11,450 nt of DNA from JBOFDP01 sp051647125 (GCA_051647125.1 JBOFDP010000084.1:1-11450); one strand, 5' to 3'; positions 1 through 8,697 are shown, counted from the stretch's first letter. A program made the numbers and translations. Notes: generated from the sequence alone by a model not told the origin.

Positions 1-85
1 TAGATTGTTCTAATGCTTTAATTTCTGATTCTTGAAATGTTTGCAAGCTGTATGCAGTACTTTTGAGAATATTATTAATTTTCAT
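1..85 (-). CDS. N-terminus of an unrecognised protein (runs off the left edge)
   Basis: Only the first 28 codons are inside the window. The start is the ATG read leftward from base 85, and the peptide begins MKINNILKSTAYSLQTFQES. The frame is open to the window edge and a TAnnTTTG promoter motif lies about 45 bp upstream (131-138, minus strand), which supports a real gene start. The opening (ILKSxAYSL-x-F-x5-I-x2-LE) faintly resembles the start of some restriction-modification DNA methyltransferases, but 28 residues are too few to assign a family, so no function is claimed. It is divergent from the TPR gene at 231. Confidence 0.5.
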   Translation of the reverse strand, partial: MKINNILKSTAYSLQTFQESEIKALEQS

Positions 86-130
86 ATAATATAAAGTTTT
101 ATTCTTATCTATGGATGTATTTGTAGCATA

Positions 131-138
131 CAAAGATA
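131..138 (-). promoter_or_regulatory. Bacteroidota -7 promoter motif for the leftward gene
   Basis: On the minus strand this reads TATCTTTG, a perfect match to the Bacteroidota -7 consensus TAnnTTTG. A TTTG lies upstream at 157-154, only 15 bp away, which is slightly shorter than the usual -33/-7 spacing. The start codon of the leftward gene is 45 bp downstream. Confidence 0.5.
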
Positions 139-200
139 AAATATTAAATGAGACAAAGAATGAAATAAAAGCTTTTCCTTTCTGCCAAATAGGTTTCTCT

Positions 201-208
201 TATCTTTG
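201..208 (+). promoter_or_regulatory. Bacteroidota -7 promoter motif for the TPR-hypA unit
   Basis: TATCTTTG matches TAnnTTTG exactly and ends 22 bp before the ATG of the TPR gene, so the predicted leader is very short. No clear -33 TTTG is seen; TTTCTG near 179-184 is the closest candidate. With the minus-strand motif at 131-138 it makes 86-230 a divergent promoter region. Confidence 0.5.
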
Positions 209-230
209 CACATTTTAACTCTATCAAACT

Positions 231-1709
231 ATGTTGTTTATCATTGCCTCTTTGTCGTATCAATCTACTATTTCGCAATGGATTGCTGGTCATAAAGAAC
301 TGGAAGACGAAGTGCGTTTTATAAATGTAGATACCCCTTTACCAGCGTCGGCTTTGTATATACAAGTAGTAGACGATACCATTATTTTTCCTATAGATTG
401 GTATAATGTGATGCCTCCATTATGTTATCCTTCATTGTCTTTTAATGAAAATACTTTATTGGGTATATTGTATAGCAAAATAGGCAATGCAGAAAGGGCA
501 TTACACTATTTAGAAAATTATCCTTCCTTAGTATTTATTGCAGAGGTGCTATATGCTTTACAATATGGGTTAGATATCAATACAGAATGGGTGAAAAATT
601 TTTTAAGAGACGAAGGGTTTTTATATTATCACAATACCGCAATAGCTTTTCATTATGGTACAGAAAATGCTGAGCAGGCACAGCCTTATTATGAGCAGGC
701 AATAGCCTTAGCTACAGATAAAGAATATGTTGCTTTTACGATAAAACATTATGCCTTGTATTGGATAGACAAAGGCAATGTAGAACAAGCAGAAAAATTG
801 TTGAATGATACCTTGCAAACTTTATTAAGTAGTGATGCTAGTATAGAATTAAATGCTGTATTACTATCTATCTTAGTGAAAAAAAATAGAGTAGAAGATA
901 CTCTAAAAATTCTTACACTTATACAAGAGGTATATCAGTATTATGATAAAACAGGGCAGGAATTGCGTAAAGCATTATTGTTGATGGATACATTGTACAT
1001 TGCGGATAGTAGTAATGAATTTTCAGAGGTTTTGCAAGCTATAGAAAAAGCTATAGCCATATTTAAGATAGAAGAGCAACAAGATTTATATATCAATGCC
1101 TGTATTAGAAAAGGTACGTTACTCTTGACATGGGCAAAAAGTGGGAATCTTCAATTTTATCAACCTGCGGTAAAAATTTTTCAAGAAGTATTACAAACGA
1201 TAGATAGAGAGCACTCTCCTCATATTTTTGCAGAAGTGCATCATCATTTAGGAGTGATTTATGCAGAAATACCTGATGAGATTAAAAAGAAAAGCCTATG
1301 GGCAGGAATATCTGTAAGTTCGTTTAATGAGGCATTGCGATATTTTACAAAAGCAAATTATCCTTATGAATATGCCTTGATATGTCATAATTTTGGGAGT
1401 GCTTATACTAAATATCCTGTGGCAGTGCTTTCCAATAATTTTGATAAAGCATTGGAGTGGTATACGGAAGCGTTAAGTATTCGTACTCAATATGAATATC
1501 CCTTAGAAAGGGTTCGTACTTTGCTGAACTATTTGGAAGCATCTTGGTATGCCACTAATGAAAATGATGAAATAGAAAAAATACAAAAATTAAAAAATAT
1601 AATTCAAGAAATATATACACTTACCGATAATGAGGAACTCATTGCTTCCGTAAATGAACATCTTGCTTGTTTGAAAGAAGCTGAAGAACGTATATTTAAT
1701 CAGAAATAA
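231..1709 (+). CDS. Tetratricopeptide-repeat (TPR) protein
   Basis: An intact 492-aa frame. The start at 231 is fixed by an in-frame stop at 216-218 and by the promoter motif at 201-208. Helix-turn-helix repeats with TPR spacing are visible at about residues 71-97 (NENTLLGILYSKIGNAERAL), 134-160, 168-200, 265-320, 332-375 and 380-420, the last containing FDKALEWYTEALSI. TPR solenoids bind other proteins; no enzymatic domain is seen. The N-terminus is hydrophobic for only about nine residues, with no clear cleavage site, so a cytoplasmic location is the default. hypA follows after 12 bp and is probably co-transcribed, which hints at a shared role in metal-enzyme assembly, but that link is an inference from position alone. 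Confidence 0.85.
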   Translation: MLFIIASLSYQSTISQWIAGHKELEDEVRFINVDTPLPASALYIQVVDDTIIFPIDWYNVMPPLCYPSLSFNENTLLGILYSKIGNAERALHYLENYPSLVFIAEVLYALQYGLDINTEWVKNFLRDEGFLYYHNTAIAFHYGTENAEQAQPYYEQAIALATDKEYVAFTIKHYALYWIDKGNVEQAEKLLNDTLQTLLSSDASIELNAVLLSILVKKNRVEDTLKILTLIQEVYQYYDKTGQELRKALLLMDTLYIADSSNEFSEVLQAIEKAIAIFKIEEQQDLYINACIRKGTLLLTWAKSGNLQFYQPAVKIFQEVLQTIDREHSPHIFAEVHHHLGVIYAEIPDEIKKKSLWAGISVSSFNEALRYFTKANYPYEYALICHNFGSAYTKYPVAVLSNNFDKALEWYTEALSIRTQYEYPLERVRTLLNYLEASWYATNENDEIEKIQKLKNIIQEIYTLTDNEELIASVNEHLACLKEAEERIFNQK

Positions 1710-1721
1710 TATGAATCTCTT

Positions 1722-2078
1722 ATGCATGAAGTCTCTTTAGTACAAAATATTTTTTCTACACTGAAAGCAGATTTTCCTAATGATATGGATAAAATAATAG
1801 CTATATATCTTAGCGTAGGAGAACTGAGTAATATACAACCTACTTTAATGCAAAATGCTTTTCAAGCAATACTTGTAGAAAAGCCTTTTTTATCTCAAAA
1901 TATGCAACTCCATGTGGAGGTATTACCCATACTTATACATTGTGATAAATGTAATCTTGATAACCTGGTAAAATATTATAAATTTGTATGCTCACAATGT
2001 GGTACACCTTCCAAACATATTATACAAGGTCAGGAAATTCTTATTCGTAAGGTAGAGTTTTATAGATATAATAAATAA
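1722..2078 (+). CDS. hypA: HypA, nickel/zinc metallochaperone for hydrogenase maturation
   Basis: The 118-aa protein has the family length and begins MHEVSLVQNI. The conserved MHE places the nickel-binding His at residue 2. VGELSNIQP at 32-40 matches the family VGEL block. The zinc site is complete: CDKC (Cys74, Cys77) and CSQC (Cys90, Cys93). HypA works with HypB to deliver Ni to [NiFe] hydrogenase, and in some bacteria to urease. It follows the TPR gene by 12 bp in the same direction and ends 21 bp before the convergent pheT. No hypB-F or hydrogenase subunits are in the window, so its client is unknown. The ATG giving MHE is the only sensible start. No lesions are seen, in contrast with the pur locus downstream. 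Confidence 0.9.
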   Translation: MHEVSLVQNIFSTLKADFPNDMDKIIAIYLSVGELSNIQPTLMQNAFQAILVEKPFLSQNMQLHVEVLPILIHCDKCNLDNLVKYYKFVCSQCGTPSKHIIQGQEILIRKVEFYRYNK

Positions 2079-2099
2079 TTAAAAGGATAATTTATTTAT

Positions 2100-4535
2100 T
2101 TAGCTTTCTTGTCTAATCTGTACTTGGAATTGTTGTTCTAAAAGTTGTATAATTTGGTGTATAGACTTTTTTATTTCTTTTTCTGTAAGTGTTTTCTTTA
2201 GATGATGAAGATAGAAACGAAAAGCCATAGATTTTTTATCTATACCAAGTTTTTTGTCCTCAAACAAATCAAATAAAAAGATATTTTCCAGAAAAGGTAT
2301 TTGGGCTTTTTGCAAACTTTTTAATATCTCCGCATAAGTAATTTTCTTATTTATAAGAAATGCTAAATCTCTTACTACTAAAGGCATTTTATTAATTTGT
2401 TCATATTTTATTTTTTTACCTTGTACTAAATTGTAGTATGCTAAGAGGTTAATTTTTGCAAAGAATACTTTTTGTTTTATATCAAAATATTGAAGTTTTT
2501 CTAAGGCTATTTCTCCAAGTTGTAAGAGTGGTTGATTCTCTTTTTCTACATCGTAGGCGATAGAGAAATCTTTATGCTGTATAGGTTTTATAGATTGTAC
2601 AAATTTCTCTATACGAAATAGAGCAAAGAGTTGTTCACAAATACCTTTTAATCTAAAAAAATCGGTTTTTGTAGTTTCCCGATTTTGCCAAGAAGTAGAG
2701 TTGTAGTTTCCTGTAATCCATAATCCAAGGTAGGCAGTTTCGTGATATGTAGTATTTATTTTTTGATAGGTGTTTCCAAATTCAAAAAATTTAAGGTTAT
2801 ATTGTTTATGAGCTATATTGTAACTTATATTTTTTAGTCCGCCTTCAAGTAAAGAAGGTCTCATTATATCATGCTCTACACTCAGATTATTCTTTAGTTT
2901 GACTACTGTTTTCAAAACCTCTTCATCGTATTGTTTGCTATGAGTGAGGGAATTATTTATGACCTCATAAAATCCAAATCCGCAAAGATAGTTGGCTATC
3001 TTATCCTGTATGGTTTTATTCTCCTTTTTTTCTATACTTGGAGTCAATGTCATTTCCTGTGGAAGAGTAATATTATCCATACCATCTATGCGAATTACTT
3101 CTTCTACCAAGTCTATAGGTTGGTGAATATCAGTTTTATAAAAAGGTATTTTGAGCATAAAGGTATCTTCTGTTTGTGAAATAATTTCAAACTGCATACT
3201 CAATAAGAGTTTTTCTACCTGAGATTTTTCATATTGCTTACCTGCTATTTTATGTAGGTAATTCATAGAAAATGAAATTTTCTTTTTTTCATTCTGGAAA
3301 TATACATCTTGTATCTTACTGGAAAAAGAGATATTCATATATTTTTTCATCAAAAAAGCCATACGTTGTAAGGCAAAAATAGTTTGAGAAATATCTACAT
3401 ATTTTTCAAAATGAATAGCTGCTTCTGTACGTAAATTATGATATTTTGAAGTACGTCGAATATTAATAGGATTAAACCATGCACTTTCTATGAATACTTC
3501 AGTAGTATTTATAGAAATACCGCTTTTCAACCCTCCAAAGATACCTGCTATACACATAGGTTCTTGAGTGTTGCAAATCATAAGGTCGGTAGAGTGTAGC
3601 ATTCGTTTTTTATCATCCAAGCATAAAAATTTTTCTTTTTCGATAGCATTTTTTATAATGATTTCATTCCCTGTAATATGATTTGTATCAAAGGTGTGTA
3701 GTGGTTGTCCTAATTCAAGTAATACATAATTGGCAAGGTCTACCATATTATTGATAGATTTTTGCCCAATAGCTTGTAGCCGATTTTTGATAAGTGAGGG
3801 CGTATTTTCTATTTTTACATTACTTATTTGTAAGGATGAATATCTTTTGCAGGCTTCTTTTTCTATAATAGTTATTTTTATAGGAGTGGATACATTTTCT
3901 GGAGTTATCTCTGTAAGAATAGGAGGTAATATTGGTGTAATTACTTTTTGTTCATGAAATGATAAATAAGCACAAATATCTCTCGCTATACCATAGTGGC
4001 TCATCGCATCTACACGGTTGGGCGTAATGCCAATTTCATATATAGTATCGGTGTAGATATCAAAGAGTTCACTGAGGGATTTTCCTATGGGTGTATTGTC
4101 TGGAAGCTCCATAATACCTGAGTGAGACTCTCCAATCCCTATTTCGTCCTCTGCACAAATCATACCATTGCTTTCTATGCCGCGTATCTTCGATTTTTTT
4201 ATAGTGAAGCTTTCTCCTTTTACAGGATGTAATATTGTATTAGGTAGAGCTACAACAACTTTTTGTCCTATTACTATATTAGTAGCCCCACATACAATTT
4301 GTAACACTTCATGGGGATTAATTTTGACCTGAGTAAGCCGAATTTTATTCGCATTAGGGATATTCTCTATCGATAGAATTTCTCCTATTATCAATTCTTT
4401 CAAGCCTCCTTTTACAGATTTATAGTGTTCTATATTTTCTACTTCCAATCCAATTGTAGTAAGGATAGAGGAGAGTTTTTCTGGATTTATTTTTTTAGGT
4501 AAATAATCACAAAGCCAATTGTGCGATATTTTCAT
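2100..4535 (-). CDS. pheT: Phenylalanine--tRNA ligase beta subunit
   Basis: An intact 811-aa frame, the usual length for bacterial PheT, which pairs with PheS to charge tRNA-Phe. The N-terminus MKISHNWLCDYLP is typical. The EMAP-like tRNA-binding domain spans about residues 44-155, with the conserved KIRGIESNGMICAEDEIG region. TPNRVDAMSHYGIARDI at 171-187 starts the B3/B4 editing region. The B5 domain ends with IDLVEEVIRIDGMDNI, and the C-terminal ferredoxin-fold anticodon-binding domain covers about 718-811 (PLVVRDLAFLIN, then KSMAFRFYL and TLTEKEI). A purine-rich AGAAGAAAT lies just before the ATG. It converges on hypA. pheS is not in the window. The intact reading over 2.4 kb is a good internal control for sequence quality. 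Confidence 0.97.
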   Translation of the reverse strand: MKISHNWLCDYLPKKINPEKLSSILTTIGLEVENIEHYKSVKGGLKELIIGEILSIENIPNANKIRLTQVKINPHEVLQIVCGATNIVIGQKVVVALPNTILHPVKGESFTIKKSKIRGIESNGMICAEDEIGIGESHSGIMELPDNTPIGKSLSELFDIYTDTIYEIGITPNRVDAMSHYGIARDICAYLSFHEQKVITPILPPILTEITPENVSTPIKITIIEKEACKRYSSLQISNVKIENTPSLIKNRLQAIGQKSINNMVDLANYVLLELGQPLHTFDTNHITGNEIIIKNAIEKEKFLCLDDKKRMLHSTDLMICNTQEPMCIAGIFGGLKSGISINTTEVFIESAWFNPINIRRTSKYHNLRTEAAIHFEKYVDISQTIFALQRMAFLMKKYMNISFSSKIQDVYFQNEKKKISFSMNYLHKIAGKQYEKSQVEKLLLSMQFEIISQTEDTFMLKIPFYKTDIHQPIDLVEEVIRIDGMDNITLPQEMTLTPSIEKKENKTIQDKIANYLCGFGFYEVINNSLTHSKQYDEEVLKTVVKLKNNLSVEHDIMRPSLLEGGLKNISYNIAHKQYNLKFFEFGNTYQKINTTYHETAYLGLWITGNYNSTSWQNRETTKTDFFRLKGICEQLFALFRIEKFVQSIKPIQHKDFSIAYDVEKENQPLLQLGEIALEKLQYFDIKQKVFFAKINLLAYYNLVQGKKIKYEQINKMPLVVRDLAFLINKKITYAEILKSLQKAQIPFLENIFLFDLFEDKKLGIDKKSMAFRFYLHHLKKTLTEKEIKKSIHQIIQLLEQQFQVQIRQES

Positions 4536-4560
4536 ATTTCTTCTATATTTTTCAAAACCG

Positions 4561-4568
4561 TAAAGTTA
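4561..4568 (-). promoter_or_regulatory. Probable pheT -7 promoter element
   Basis: On the minus strand this reads TAACTTTA, one base from TAnnTTTG, and it ends 25 bp before the pheT ATG, the same spacing class as the other motifs in this window. No good -33 element is seen at the usual distance. Confidence 0.35.
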
Positions 4569-4688
4569 AGAAATTTTTTATAGTAAATAGAGACTATTCA
4601 ATAGAGTAGAAGCAAGGGGGAAGGAATTCTATGAAAAATTTCATTGTGAACGAGGTACAATTTTGCTATGATATGTGATTTTTTAAAG
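4569..4688. other. Intergenic region between pheT and the pur remnants
   Basis: This holds the divergent promoter region of pheT and the pur operon. No gene, hairpin terminator, purine riboswitch or PurR-like box was recognised. A TTTG at 4662-4665 lies 23 bp before the -7 motif of the pur promoter and may be its -33 element. Confidence 0.4.
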
Positions 4689-4696
4689 TATATTTG
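4689..4696 (+). promoter_or_regulatory. Promoter motif of the former pur operon
   Basis: TATATTTG is a perfect TAnnTTTG, 17 bp before the old purE start at 4714, with a candidate -33 TTTG at 4662-4665 (23 bp spacing). It appears undamaged, so the dead operon may still be transcribed. Confidence 0.5.
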
Positions 4697-4713
4697 CATT
4701 ACAATCAAATTTT

Positions 4714-4997
4714 ATGGTGTCTATTGTTATGGTGTCGGCAAGTGATTATGAAATAATGGCTCCGAGCTGTTAAATATTAGAGAAGTTATAAATTTTTTAT
4801 CAGAAGAATGTTATTAGTGCGCATCGTATTCCTGATTTAATGTATGCTTTTGCCAAAGGTATAAAAGTAATTATAGCAGGAGCGGGATTAGCGGCTCACG
4901 TGCCAGGGATGTTAGCAGTACTTACTCCGATTCCTAATTATTAGGAGTTCCTATTTGGACTAAATATTTTAATGGGAATGGTGCGTTGATGAGCATA
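4714..4997 (+). pseudogene. purE: purE remnant (N5-CAIR mutase), truncated and fused to purL
   Basis: Reading from the ATG gives MVSIVMVSASDYEIMAP, then a stop at 4771, another at 4786, then in the same frame NVISAHRIPDLMYAFAKG and VIIAGAGLAAHVPGM. These match the PurE blocks MGSxSD, SAHRTP and IIAGAGGAAHLPGM, with substitutions at conserved positions (MGS to MVS, HRT to HRI, AGG to AGL). A one-base frameshift near 4941-4944 leads into GVPIWTKYFNGNGALMSI, corresponding to the GVPI...LNGxDALLSI block. There the sequence passes straight into the first residues of PurL, so roughly the last third of purE was deleted. PurE acted in step 6 of IMP synthesis. It was the first gene behind the promoter at 4689. 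No functional protein is expected. Confidence 0.9.
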
Positions 4998-7590
4998 TTT
5001 ATAGAAAAAAAATATGGATATCAAACTGAAACCCAATCTTTGCAACGTGATTTTTTGGATAACCTGCACTTGGATATTTTTCAACTGAGGCTTATTAATA
5101 TTATATGATTTATTTAATATAGATAGAATCATTATTAGAAAAATCTAAATATCAAGTATTTGGAGAACCTGTTACCGATAATGTATTTGAGAATATTTGT
5201 TTAGAAGATAAAAAATATATTGCGGTGGAATATCTTCCAGGTCAGTTTGACCAGCGGGGAGATAGTGCTATACAATGTCTTTCTCTTACAGATGCTAGCC
5301 ACAAACTGAATGTAAGGAATGGAAAGCTGATTATTGTAGAAGGTCATATTTCGCAGGATGATTTGAATGTTAAAAAAAATATTTTATTAATGAAATAGAA
5401 GTTAGAGAACAAGATTTACAAGTATTAGATGATAGTATTCTAATAAAGACGGAACAGGAAAATGAGATAATAGAATTTATTTTTTTAACGGATAAGGAGA
5501 TTAAGGAATATCGTCAATTATTATCTTTGGTAATGAGTAATGAAGATTTAATTCATGTGAGAAACTATTTTGCGAAAGAAGAGAAGCGGAATCCTACGAT
5601 TACTGAAATTAAAGTGCTTGATACTTATTGGTCAGATTATTGCCGCATTGCCGGAATCCTACTTTTGAAACAGAACTACAGAGGCTTACTTTTCCAAAAG
5701 GAAAAATAGGAGATATGTTGTTTGAAATTTTTTCCCAATATCTTAAAATGCGGTAGTTTTTAGGTAGAGACAAAATACCTATTATTTTAATGGATATGTC
5801 TACTATTAATGCTCGGTATGAATTAAAAAAGGGTCATCTTAATGATTGGGAAATATCGGAAGAAAATAATGCGTGTAGTTTATTTATAGATGTTGATAAT
5901 GAAGGGGCAATAGAAAAGTGGCTAATGATGTGTAAAAATGAAACTCATAATCATCCTACGGAAATAGAATCTTTTGGAGGACCATCTACTTGCATAGGAG
6001 GAGCTATAAGAGATCCATTGAGTTGTAGAAGTTATGGTTATCAGGCTATGCGTATTCCTTGTGCGGGTGATATTACTCAACCTATACAGAGCACATTGAA
6101 AGGAAAATTTCCTCAGCGTATAATTAGTAAAATGGCTGCTCATGGGTATTCCTCTGATGGTAATCAGATAGGTATAGCTACCACTCATGGACGAGAAATT
6201 TATCACCCCGAATATGTTGCTAAACGAATGGAAGTAGGGGTTGTGGTAGGGGCAGTACAAACCTCTCAGGTGAGGAGGGCATCGCCCCAAACTGGAGATA
6301 TAATTATTTTATTAGGAGGAAAAACAGGAAGAGATGGTATAGGAGGAGCTACGGGATCTTCCAAAGAACATCATGATAAATCTGTTGAAGTACAAAAAGG
6401 AAATCCTATAGAAGAAAGAAAAATACAACGTTTTTTTAGAAACTCAAAAGTTACCAAACTAATTAAAAAATCTAATGATTTTGGTGCTGGAGGGGTTTCG
6501 GTAGCTATTGGGGAGCTTGCAGAAGGTGTACTTATAGAGTTAAGATAAAATTTCTACTAAATATAGAGGACTTCAGGCTATAGAACTGGCACTTAGTGAA
6601 TCTCAAGAACGCATGAGTGTTGTAGTAGAACCTCAAGATGTAGATTCATTAATTACTCTTGCTCATCAAGAAAATATAGAAGCCACTATTATTATTGAGA
6701 AGGTTACAGAGGAGGCACGCCTTACTATGAGGTATAAAGGTAAAAAATTGTAGATATTAGTAGACCCTTTATCAATACTAATGGAGTACGCCAGAAGACA
6801 GATGTAGCTATTGCTAAAGTACCAATAACCAATATACCTTTTAATAGAAATATTGAAGGTAGTACGTTTAAAGAAAAGCTATTTTATAATTTATCTGCTT
6901 TTAATGTGGCTATTCAAAAAGGAATGATAGAAATGTGAAATGTGTGATGCTACTATTGAAAGATCAACAGTTCTGATGCCTTTTGGAGGGAAATATCAAC
7001 TTACAGAAACTCAGGTAAGTGTGCAAAAATTGCCAATATTAAAAGGGCATACCAATACTGCAAGTATTCTAAGTTTTGAGTACAATCCCGATCTCGCTTC
7101 TTGGAGTCCTTATCATCATGGAGGTATTTATTCAGTGATAGAATCTATGTCAAAGATAGTTGCTGACGGAGGCTGTTATAAACATATTAGATTTTCTTTT
7201 CAAGAATATTTTGAGCGTTTAAGTAAAGATCCTTCTCGTTGGGGAAAATCTGTAGCAGCATTGCTGGGTACGATAGAAATATTACAACAATTTCAATTAG
7301 ATTCTATTGGAGGAAAAGATTCTACGAGTGTTAGTTTTAAAGATATAGATGTACCTCCTACCTTGATTTCTTTTTCTATTACTACGGTTGATGTAAAGCA
7401 GATTTCTCCGGAATTTCAAAAAAAGGGAAACTATATATATCTCTATAAAACATCATTACAAAGATGCTTTTATGCCTAATGTATTGCAATTGAAATATCA
7501 TTTTTAGTATATTTATCACCAAATAAAACATCAACAAATAATATCTGCTTATACCATAGGAATAGGAATATGGGAGGCATAAGTGAAGTA
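4992..7590 (+). pseudogene. purL: purL 5' part (FGAM synthase, long single-chain form), decayed
   Basis: About 865 codons of a roughly 1,200-residue FGAM synthase of the clostridial/streptococcal single-chain type can be followed across frames: FIEKKYGYQ (5000), YLPGQFDQR (5232), VLDTYWSDYC (5611), KNETHNHPTEIESFGG (5935), GGKTGRDGIGGATGSS (6317), IKKSNDFGAGG (6464), LSESQERMSV (6594), LMPFGGKYQLT (6976), SPYHHGG, FQEYFERL and SIGGKDS (7304). Lesions include frameshifts near 5107 and 5130, an A8 run at 5372-5379, a frameshift near 5650 that splits the WSDHCRH motif (first His already Tyr), TAG at 5754, one extra A near 6543, one A lost at 6742-6747, a 7-bp duplication at 6930-6943, a frameshift near 7445 and TAG at 7505. 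The copy stops abruptly after IISAYTIG...GGISEV at an inversion breakpoint. Its 3' part lies at 10046-10555 on the other strand. Confidence 0.95.
6930..6943 (+). repeat. 7-bp tandem duplication inside purL
   Basis: GAAATGT occurs twice in a row. Removing one copy restores the reading frame GMIEMCDATIERSTVLMP, which matches the PurL block with an E-M-(F/C)-D-A-T-I core. The second copy causes a frameshift and an immediate TGA. It looks like a replication-slippage lesion. Confidence 0.85.
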
Positions 7591-7892
7591 ATAATCTTAC
7601 TTTCATAAATATTTATCAAAATCTCCCCTATTATTTTCATATAACCTGCCAATACTAAAAAATCTATTTTATATTGTTGTAATACTTCAAAAATCATCGT
7701 TTCATATAATTTTCTAGAATGCTCCTTAGAATCAAAGATATAAGTTTGAATATTATATTTTTTAGCACGTTCTATTACAAATGCCTTCGTATTATTGCAT
7801 ACTAACAATACAATTGCTATATTTTTATATTGTTGGGAAATAAGATTGTCAAAATTACTTCCGTTTCCATTCGAAAAAATAGCTACTCTCAT
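7591..7892 (-). pseudogene. purN: purN 5' part (GAR formyltransferase), cut by inversion
   Basis: Reading leftward from the ATG at 7892 gives about 100 uninterrupted PurN residues: MRVAIFSNGNGSNFDNLI, VCNNTKAFVIERAKKYNI, then DFLVLAGYMKIIG and IYESKII. These match the N-terminal formyltransferase fold, with S-G-x-G-S-N changed to N-G-N-G-S-N. The next expected block, NIHPSLLP, which carries the catalytic His, is missing: after KII the frame continues only as antisense of purL. A degraded continuation lies at about 10546-10640 on the plus strand. The ATG overlaps the purM stop as ATGA, the mark of translational coupling in the old operon. This is the least eroded of the pur frames, but it is about half of the usual length (around 190-210 aa) and cannot be active. 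Confidence 0.9.
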
Positions 7893-8647
7893 ACTATATC
7901 TACTCCGAATGTATTTGTAATTTCTCCTATGATATTGCTGGTTTTACAGTAGGAGCAGTAGAGAAATCTAAACTCATAGATGTATCAAATGTAAAGGTTG
8001 GAGATAAATTAATAGGAATTGATTCTAGTGGTGTACATTCTAATGGTTTTTCTTTAGTGAGAAAAATTATTCTTAAAGCCAAGAACATCAACCTAAAGAC
8101 TTCTTTTGAAAATAGTATCATATTCATCTTTATCATACATATCTGGCATTTCCTCAGTTTTATCTCTTACCAACCCACAATTTGCCATTATACAACCATC
8201 ACTAACTCCTTTTACAATTTGTTTAATACGATGAAATTTATTTTTTCCTATAGCAATATAATCTAAAAAAATAAGGGTGTTTCCCCTTGTGCTAAAACAT
8301 CATTTACACACATTGCCACAGCATCTATATACCTATGGTATCATGCCTAATGCCTGTGCTAAGAGTAGTTTTGTGCCTACACCATCAGTACCACTTATTA
8401 AGATAGGTTGTTGCATCTGAAGCAATGATAAATTAAACATTCCTCCAAAAGCACCTATACCGCCCATCATCCCAAGACGATTAGTTCGTTCTACATGTTT
8501 TTTTATACATCTAACAGATTCATATCCTGCCTCCAAATTAACTCCCGATTGTTGATAGAATTTACTTTTCCTATGTTGTTGAAATCCTCCCTCAGAAAAA
8601 GAATATTTATTTTTATCTACTACATAGTTTTGTTGCTTATCATTCAT
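7889..8647 (-). pseudogene. purM: purM remnant (AIR synthase) with internal inversion and deletions
   Basis: From the ATG at 8647 the protein reads QQSGVNLEAGYESV, GGIGAFGGMF and ILISGTDGVGTKLLLAQ, all PurM blocks. After a frameshift and an apparent 2-bp TA insertion (about 8326-8340) it continues IGIDAVAMCVNDVLAQGETP. One T is lost in the run at 8266-8272, then comes FFLDYIAIG, SDGCIMANCGL and EEMPDMYDKDEYD, ending at base 8116. The next part, DIAGFTVGAVEK to SGVHSNGFSLVRK, is present but flipped (7928-8122, plus strand). With it flipped back, the frame runs on through NSIIGE and ends ITNTFGVDIV at a TGA (7889-7891) overlapping the purN ATG. The sum is about 250 codons against about 345 in the family, so about 90 codons near 7908-7922 are also gone. 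The first 35 or so residues have no obvious PurM counterpart. Confidence 0.92.
7928..8122 (+). repeat. purM: 195-bp inverted piece of purM bounded by 7-bp inverted repeats
   Basis: The ends are TATGATA (7928-7934) and its complement TATCATA (8116-8122). The plus strand encodes YDIAGFTVGAVEKSKLIDVS, GDKLIGIDSSGVHSNGFSL and VRKIILKAKN, the central PurM region, opposite in direction to the rest of the gene. Flipping it at the 7-bp repeats gives MYDKDEYDIAGF at one end and FENSIIGEI at the other, both in frame. It is best read as a repeat-mediated inversion. Confidence 0.93.
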
Positions 8648-8697
8648 AATTAGTATTTTTATGACACCATATTATTTCCTAAATAAAGTTTTATTAT

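Noticed and set aside
2931..3957. Two plus-strand open frames opposite pheT
   Set aside because: Both lie entirely within the intact pheT gene on the other strand and show no motifs.
4569..4713. Purine riboswitch or PurR box ahead of the pur operon
   Set aside because: The space before purE is short and AT-rich, and I see no conserved purine-aptamer core or paired regulatory boxes.
5922..6290. 122-codon minus-strand frame
   Set aside because: It is the antisense shadow of the best-conserved purL block (KNETHNHP to the ATP-binding region).
7382..7606. Minus-strand frame spanning the purL/purN junction
   Set aside because: It is antisense purL plus an off-frame part of purN; no independent protein similarity.
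7928..8122. A programmed invertible switch (phase variation)
   Set aside because: The repeats are only 7 bp, no recombinase gene is nearby, and the element disrupts a gene that has several other fatal lesions; accidental inversion is simpler.
8057..8266. Plus-strand 69-codon frame
   Set aside because: It starts in the inverted purM piece and runs into antisense purM, so it is an artefact of the inversion.
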